Shown piece after piece: positions 15,741 through 18,968 of a DNA stretch of 18,968 nucleotides. Source of the DNA: CAZLYK01 sp964563495. Lineage in GTDB: Bacteria; Acidobacteriota; Blastocatellia; RBC074. The stretch's first letter is position 1; every line of letters starts with the position of its first letter. The notes under the pieces are model-generated. The model worked only from the letters and a program-made list of their open reading frames with translations. It was not told the origin of the DNA and did no database searches. A program made the position numbers and the translations under genes. The DNA lies in assembly GCA_964563495.1 (NCBI GenBank), contig CAZLYK010000106.1, positions 1-18,968 of the forward strand. The letters run 5' to 3'.

Positions 15741-17145
15741 TTTCCTTTTTTTCCAAGATGTTGCGACCTTCCGCCGCAGGTAGGGTGATACCAAGGATCT
15801 GAGCCAGAGTCGGCGCGATATCGCGCATGTCGATCTGCCCCAGGTTGCGGGCCGCCGGTATTCCCGGGCCGGCCACGAAAAATGAGGACTCCATATCTCG
15901 ATGACCGGGCAGATAGCCGTGGGTTCCGCCCGGCTGGCCTGTTCTCATGACCGGACCGGTCAAGCCGCCGCCGATCTTGAAGCCGGGCTTCATCCCGACG
16001 ATCCAGGCGGCGCCTGGAAAGCCGCCCAGCCTGCGCGCGGCCTCTCCTTCCGCCACGATATCGATGCCGTTGGCGGGATCAGCTGAAATTTCTCGCAATA
16101 ATTGACCGACCTTCCGGCGCACATCCTGATCGGCAGGCTGATTGAGCATAATCCCGGCTGAGCCGCCAGACCCCCAGGCGAAAGCCCGCCATGACTTGAC
16201 CTTCTTCTGTTCATCCAGCTCGATCAACCCGGCCGCTTGCAGCGCGGCGTTCAGATGCAGCTCCCGATCGGCCGTGATATGGCCGTGATCCGAGACTACG
16301 CTCAAGACGACCCCTCCCGGATAAACGCGCGCCGCCGCCCAGACTTCCCCAACCAGCGCATCGATCCCTTCAAGCGTGGCGAAGGTCTCCCTGGTGTAAG
16401 GGCCGGTGTGGTGCTGCTCTTCATCCAAAGCCGAAAAATAGCCGGTCATAAAATCCGGCTTCTTCTTTTCAATCATCCAGGCGATAAATTTCGAGCGTGC
16501 GGAATCGCCATTCAGATCGTATTCGTAACCGGCCGGATAGGGCCCACAATCTTTCTCGGCTTCGGTGAGCAGCCCTTTGGTCGAGAGGGCCCGGGTCAAC
16601 TTACGATCATCCGGTGTCGATGCCCGCCAATACTGGACGATGTTGTATTTGATCTCAGCGCCGACGCTCACCGGCCAGTCCACGTTTGCCGTCACCAGGC
16701 CGGCCTGGCCCGCGGCCTCCCACAGCGTAACGACTTTGATATCTTCGGCATACCAGTACCAGCCGCCAAGATTTTTGCTCAAGGGGTCGAATGGGCCGTT
16801 ATTGTAGATCCCGTGCAGAGCCGGCGAAACGCCGGTGACCAGCGTGGTATGGCTGGGATAAGTCACCGTCGGCGACACTCCCCTGACTCCCGTGGCAAAG
16901 GCACCCTCCCTGACCAGCCTTCTCAGGTTCGGAATCTTGAGCCCATGTTTGTCGGCCTCGAGCACGTAATCTGGTTTCAGCCCGTCGATCGAGATCATTA
17001 CCACCGCGACGCGGTTAGGTTGACCGGCCTGAGCATGCGAACGGTTCTCGACGACTGCCGGCCAAACCATGACCATGACGGCGACGAAGACTATGAGGGA
17101 GACTAATCCAATCCGTGATCTGTCATGTGGCAACATCAATCGCAT
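15736..17145 (-). CDS. Type I phosphodiesterase/nucleotide pyrophosphatase (alkaline phosphatase superfamily), exported
   Basis: The 469-residue product has an N-terminal signal or anchor (about 12-31) ahead of the catalytic domain. Alkaline-phosphatase-superfamily motifs are present: metal-binding SIDGLKPDY (Asp54), nucleophile Thr93 in SPTVTYPSHTTLVTG, ALDEEQHHTGPY (Asp241, His245) and SDHGH (Asp286, His287). A C-terminal GGTHGYLPGH has the last metal-binding His. This is the arrangement of ectonucleotide pyrophosphatase/phosphodiesterases, which hydrolyse nucleotide or phospholipid-headgroup phosphodiesters outside the cytoplasm. ATG with CAGGAGA about 9 nt upstream. It could release amino alcohols such as ethanolamine or choline phosphates from lipids and so feed the downstream permease; that link is speculative. 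Confidence 0.9.
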   Translation of the reverse strand: MRLMLPHDRSRIGLVSLIVFVAVMVMVWPAVVENRSHAQAGQPNRVAVVMISIDGLKPDYVLEADKHGLKIPNLRRLVREGAFATGVRGVSPTVTYPSHTTLVTGVSPALHGIYNNGPFDPLSKNLGGWYWYAEDIKVVTLWEAAGQAGLVTANVDWPVSVGAEIKYNIVQYWRASTPDDRKLTRALSTKGLLTEAEKDCGPYPAGYEYDLNGDSARSKFIAWMIEKKKPDFMTGYFSALDEEQHHTGPYTRETFATLEGIDALVGEVWAAARVYPGGVVLSVVSDHGHITADRELHLNAALQAAGLIELDEQKKVKSWRAFAWGSGGSAGIMLNQPADQDVRRKVGQLLREISADPANGIDIVAEGEAARRLGGFPGAAWIVGMKPGFKIGGGLTGPVMRTGQPGGTHGYLPGHRDMESSFFVAGPGIPAARNLGQIDMRDIAPTLAQILGITLPAAEGRNILEKKEK

Positions 17146-17206
17146 TAAGTTTTATCTCCTGGTTGTTGATATTTCTTGATCGGCGCTTATTGACCCTTGG
17201 TGCGCG

Positions 17207-17234
17207 ATTATGTTTCCGGCGACTCAATTGTCAA
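17207..17234 (-). promoter_or_regulatory. Sigma-70-type promoter for the phosphodiesterase gene
   Basis: On the minus strand TTGACA (17229-17234) and CATAAT (17207-17212) are separated by 16 bp: a perfect -35 and a 5-of-6 -10. The start codon at 17145 lies about 55 nt beyond the expected transcription start. The 8-bp tandem array begins 45 bp upstream of the -35, where an activator or UP-type element would sit. Confidence 0.55.
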
Positions 17235-17278
17235 GCCCGCTCGTCATGGCTCAGTGATTGGTGGCAAACAGACAGGGC

Positions 17279-17470
17279 GCCCCGTCGCCCCGTCGCCCCG
17301 TCGCCCCGTCGCCCCGTCACCCCGTCGCCTCGTCGCCTCGTCGCCCCGTCGCCCCGTCGCCCCGTCGCCCCGTCACCCCGTCGCCCCGTCACCCCGTCAC
17401 CCCGTCGCCTCGTCGCCCCGTCGCCCCGTCGCCCCGTCACCCCGTCGCCCCGTCACCCCGTCACCCCGTC
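17279..17470. repeat. 24-copy 8-bp tandem repeat (gccccgtc) in a divergent promoter region
   Basis: Twenty-four uninterrupted 8-bp units. Fourteen are gccccgtc, seven accccgtc and three gcctcgtc. Units 9-16 and 17-24 form two 64-bp blocks that differ at a single base (unit 17 gcct instead of gccc), indicating block duplication. The array is C-rich on the plus strand and lies 134 bp from the phosphodiesterase start and 163 bp from the outer-membrane gene start. It is not CRISPR: the units abut without spacers. Confidence 0.97.
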
Positions 17471-17505
17471 ACTCGACGAGCTACTCCCAGGATTACACCG
17501 GCGAC

Positions 17506-17534
17506 TTGACAGCCCGTGTAGACTCTTTCAGCAT
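17506..17534 (+). promoter_or_regulatory. Weak candidate promoter for the outer-membrane protein gene
   Basis: A perfect TTGACA (17506-17511) is followed 17 bp later by cagcat (17529-17534), only 3 of 6 to the -10 consensus. It is the best plus-strand candidate I see between the tandem array and the gene. An ECF-type promoter would be equally possible. Confidence 0.2.
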
Positions 17535-17552
17535 CCTTGCTTACCCTGCGGC

Positions 17553-17610
17553 AGCAATTTTTACATTTGTGCGACCGCGAGGACGCGTCCGCACAAGTGT
17601 GAAAATTGCT
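17553..17610 (+). promoter_or_regulatory. Long stem-loop in the 5' leader of the outer-membrane protein gene
   Basis: Arms of 21 nt (17553-17573 and 17590-17610; outer bases agcaattttt and aaaattgct) pair with two transitions, both of which are U-G wobbles in plus-strand RNA. The 16-nt loop contains a further CGCG/CGCG pairing. The stem ends about 8 nt before the Shine-Dalgarno GAAGGAG, so it lies in the probable 5' untranslated region. Possible roles are mRNA stabilisation, a translational switch or a mobile repeat. Confidence 0.55.
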
Positions 17611-17633
17611 ATAAACAAGAAGGAGACCGAATA

Positions 17634-18962
17634 ATGAATAGAACTCCAGCCGTGACATTTCTATTTATAGGATTGGCCCTCAGCCTGAGCTTGATTCCGG
17701 CGCCGGATTGCGCCGCTCAGACCACTGAAAATTATGCCGTCAACCCGCCGGCAAATCTTCCGGACCCATCATCGCCTCCGCCGCCACAAGTAGTGGGCCA
17801 CGGGTTCAGCGCCAATACGCGCGATCGCAACGCGCCGAGGCGCGAAAACCTGCAGTCGTTTAAAGTGCTTGGCAAACACGTCAATGCGCTGGTCGGCGGC
17901 TTTGAGCAGGGAGCCGGGCTCGGCCTGGGAATCGAGCTGACCACGGCCGATTCGATTCCGGGCATCGAATTCCGGGCGAGGGCTCTGACCTCGACAAAGC
18001 TCTACCGTCGTTTCGAGCTGGGGGTTTACCTACCCAAACTCGGCGATGAGAAGACTCACCTCGACATCTGGTTCAACTATCAAAAGAGAACGCGAGACGG
18101 TTTCTTCGGAATCGGCCCCCGCACTTCCGAGGATACGGAGACCAATTTCGCTTCCGACCAACGCAGCTACAACGCCGTCCTCTCGCACGACTTCGCCAAA
18201 AAATTGCAAGCCGGTTTTTACCTGCAGGTGGCAAACACCAGCGCCACTCGGGGTGAGGATGAAGAAGACATTCCGATCGACGTCCTCTTCTCCGCTAACC
18301 CGGCAGTCGTTCCGCTCAACCGCTGGGCTCCGGGTCTCAACCTCAACGCAAAGCTCCTGACCTATGGCGTTTTTATCGAACTCGACCAGCGAAATATCGA
18401 GCGCGGCCTGACCAGGGGCGGTTATTTTTATGCCCGGGCCGCATCCTTTGATGGCCTCAAGCATGATGTCTTCGACGATTTCGGGTGGAACGAGGTCGAA
18501 CTGGACGGGCGCGTCTATCTCCCGGTCGGCAGCGATTTAACCTCGCTTGCGCTGCGAGCCTTCACCGAATTTAAAAATCCGAAACGCGGCAGCCAGATCC
18601 CGTTCTATCAACTGTCCTGGCTGGGCGGCCGAAACCATCACCGCGGGTTTCACAACTTCAGGTATCGCGGCAACAACTCGCTGGTCCTCTCGGTCGAACC
18701 AAGACAGACGGTCTGGAAACAGAAAGAGGATAAAGGTCTTGACATCTTCGCCTTCGGCGATGGCGGGCAGGTCTGGGGCGATAATCGCTCACCAACCAAT
18801 CAGCTGATCCTGGCCAACGATAAATTCGCCTCGCAAAACTGGCGCTTCGGAATTGGCGGCGGCGTCCAGTATCGCTACGGTAAGAGCGCAGCCTTCCGTG
18901 TCGAGGTCGGCCACAGCAATGAGACCAATATGGTCTACTTCTCGTTCTCGCGTGGCTTCTGA
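17634..18962 (+). CDS. Outer-membrane beta-barrel protein, Omp85/BamA C-terminal-domain type
   Basis: The 442-residue product has a signal peptide (1-29, ending CAAQ), then a short Pro-rich segment (about 36-52). Alternating amphipathic strands run to the last residue, a C-terminal Phe (YFSFSRGF), the usual barrel-end signal for BAM-dependent insertion. WLGGRNHHRGFHNFRYRGN (329-347) resembles the conserved L6-loop (V)RGF motif of Omp85 proteins, and IFAFGDGGQVWGD the following strand. No POTRA domains precede the barrel. I start at the ATG at 17634, which has GAAGGAG 7 nt upstream and begins the signal peptide. The frame is open through the tandem array back to 17115, but that part looks non-genic. 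The function (insertion, secretion or porin-like) is unknown. Confidence 0.85.
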   Translation: MNRTPAVTFLFIGLALSLSLIPAPDCAAQTTENYAVNPPANLPDPSSPPPPQVVGHGFSANTRDRNAPRRENLQSFKVLGKHVNALVGGFEQGAGLGLGIELTTADSIPGIEFRARALTSTKLYRRFELGVYLPKLGDEKTHLDIWFNYQKRTRDGFFGIGPRTSEDTETNFASDQRSYNAVLSHDFAKKLQAGFYLQVANTSATRGEDEEDIPIDVLFSANPAVVPLNRWAPGLNLNAKLLTYGVFIELDQRNIERGLTRGGYFYARAASFDGLKHDVFDDFGWNEVELDGRVYLPVGSDLTSLALRAFTEFKNPKRGSQIPFYQLSWLGGRNHHRGFHNFRYRGNNSLVLSVEPRQTVWKQKEDKGLDIFAFGDGGQVWGDNRSPTNQLILANDKFASQNWRFGIGGGVQYRYGKSAAFRVEVGHSNETNMVYFSFSRGF

Positions 18963-18968
18963 GGAAAA

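Noticed and set aside
16237..17106. Plus-strand open frame of 289 codons opposite the phosphodiesterase
   Set aside because: The minus-strand protein has all catalytic motifs; the antisense frame shows no family resemblance and no ribosome binding site of note.
17279..17470. CRISPR array
   Set aside because: Units are 8 bp and contiguous, with no spacers and no cas genes nearby.

Overview
The window is a bacterial chromosomal segment of moderately high GC. Most genes (13 of 14) lie on the minus strand; the exception is one plus-strand outer-membrane gene at the right end. Gene content and style are consistent with an Acidobacteriota soil lineage such as Blastocatellia: a large sigma/anti-sigma pair, an M28 peptidase with a C-terminal beta domain, a POTRA-less Omp85-type barrel, and dispersed 'gacaggat...atcctgtctatt' intergenic repeats. 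This is inference from style, not a proven placement. I see no rRNA, tRNA, CRISPR array, transposase or phage gene.

Left part (1-8000), read leftward. A sigma-70-family factor (7992-7054) is followed by its probable zinc-finger anti-sigma partner (6939-5611). Next come a secreted M28 metallopeptidase (5499-4114), a small GlsB/YeaQ-type membrane protein, a secreted coiled-coil protein of unknown function, a Tat-exported glycosylasparaginase (2801-1659) and UDP-glucose 6-dehydrogenase (1471-17).

Middle (8128-15639): a tightly packed leftward set. In transcription order it holds an APC/ACT-family permease, a glutamine-synthetase-like ligase, an SDR dehydrogenase, an aldehyde dehydrogenase, a fatty-acid desaturase, a class I glutamine-amidotransferase-like protein and CutC. 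Permease + GS-like ligase + dehydrogenase + ALDH + amidotransferase-like hydrolase is the logic of gamma-glutamylated amine catabolism (Puu, Ipu and GlnA3/GlnA4 systems). Here an SDR stands where PuuB's amine oxidase would be, which suggests an amino-alcohol substrate such as ethanolamine. This is the best candidate for an undescribed system.

Right part (15736-18962): an exported phosphodiesterase of the alkaline phosphatase superfamily (leftward) and an outer-membrane beta-barrel protein (rightward) are divergently transcribed. The 488-bp region between them holds a good sigma-70 promoter for the phosphodiesterase, a pure 24-copy 8-bp tandem repeat (192 bp, G-quadruplex-prone on the minus strand) and a long inverted repeat directly in front of the barrel gene's ribosome binding site.

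Two families of hairpin repeats mark gene 3' ends. In several cases the repeat supplies the stop codon or the last few amino acids.
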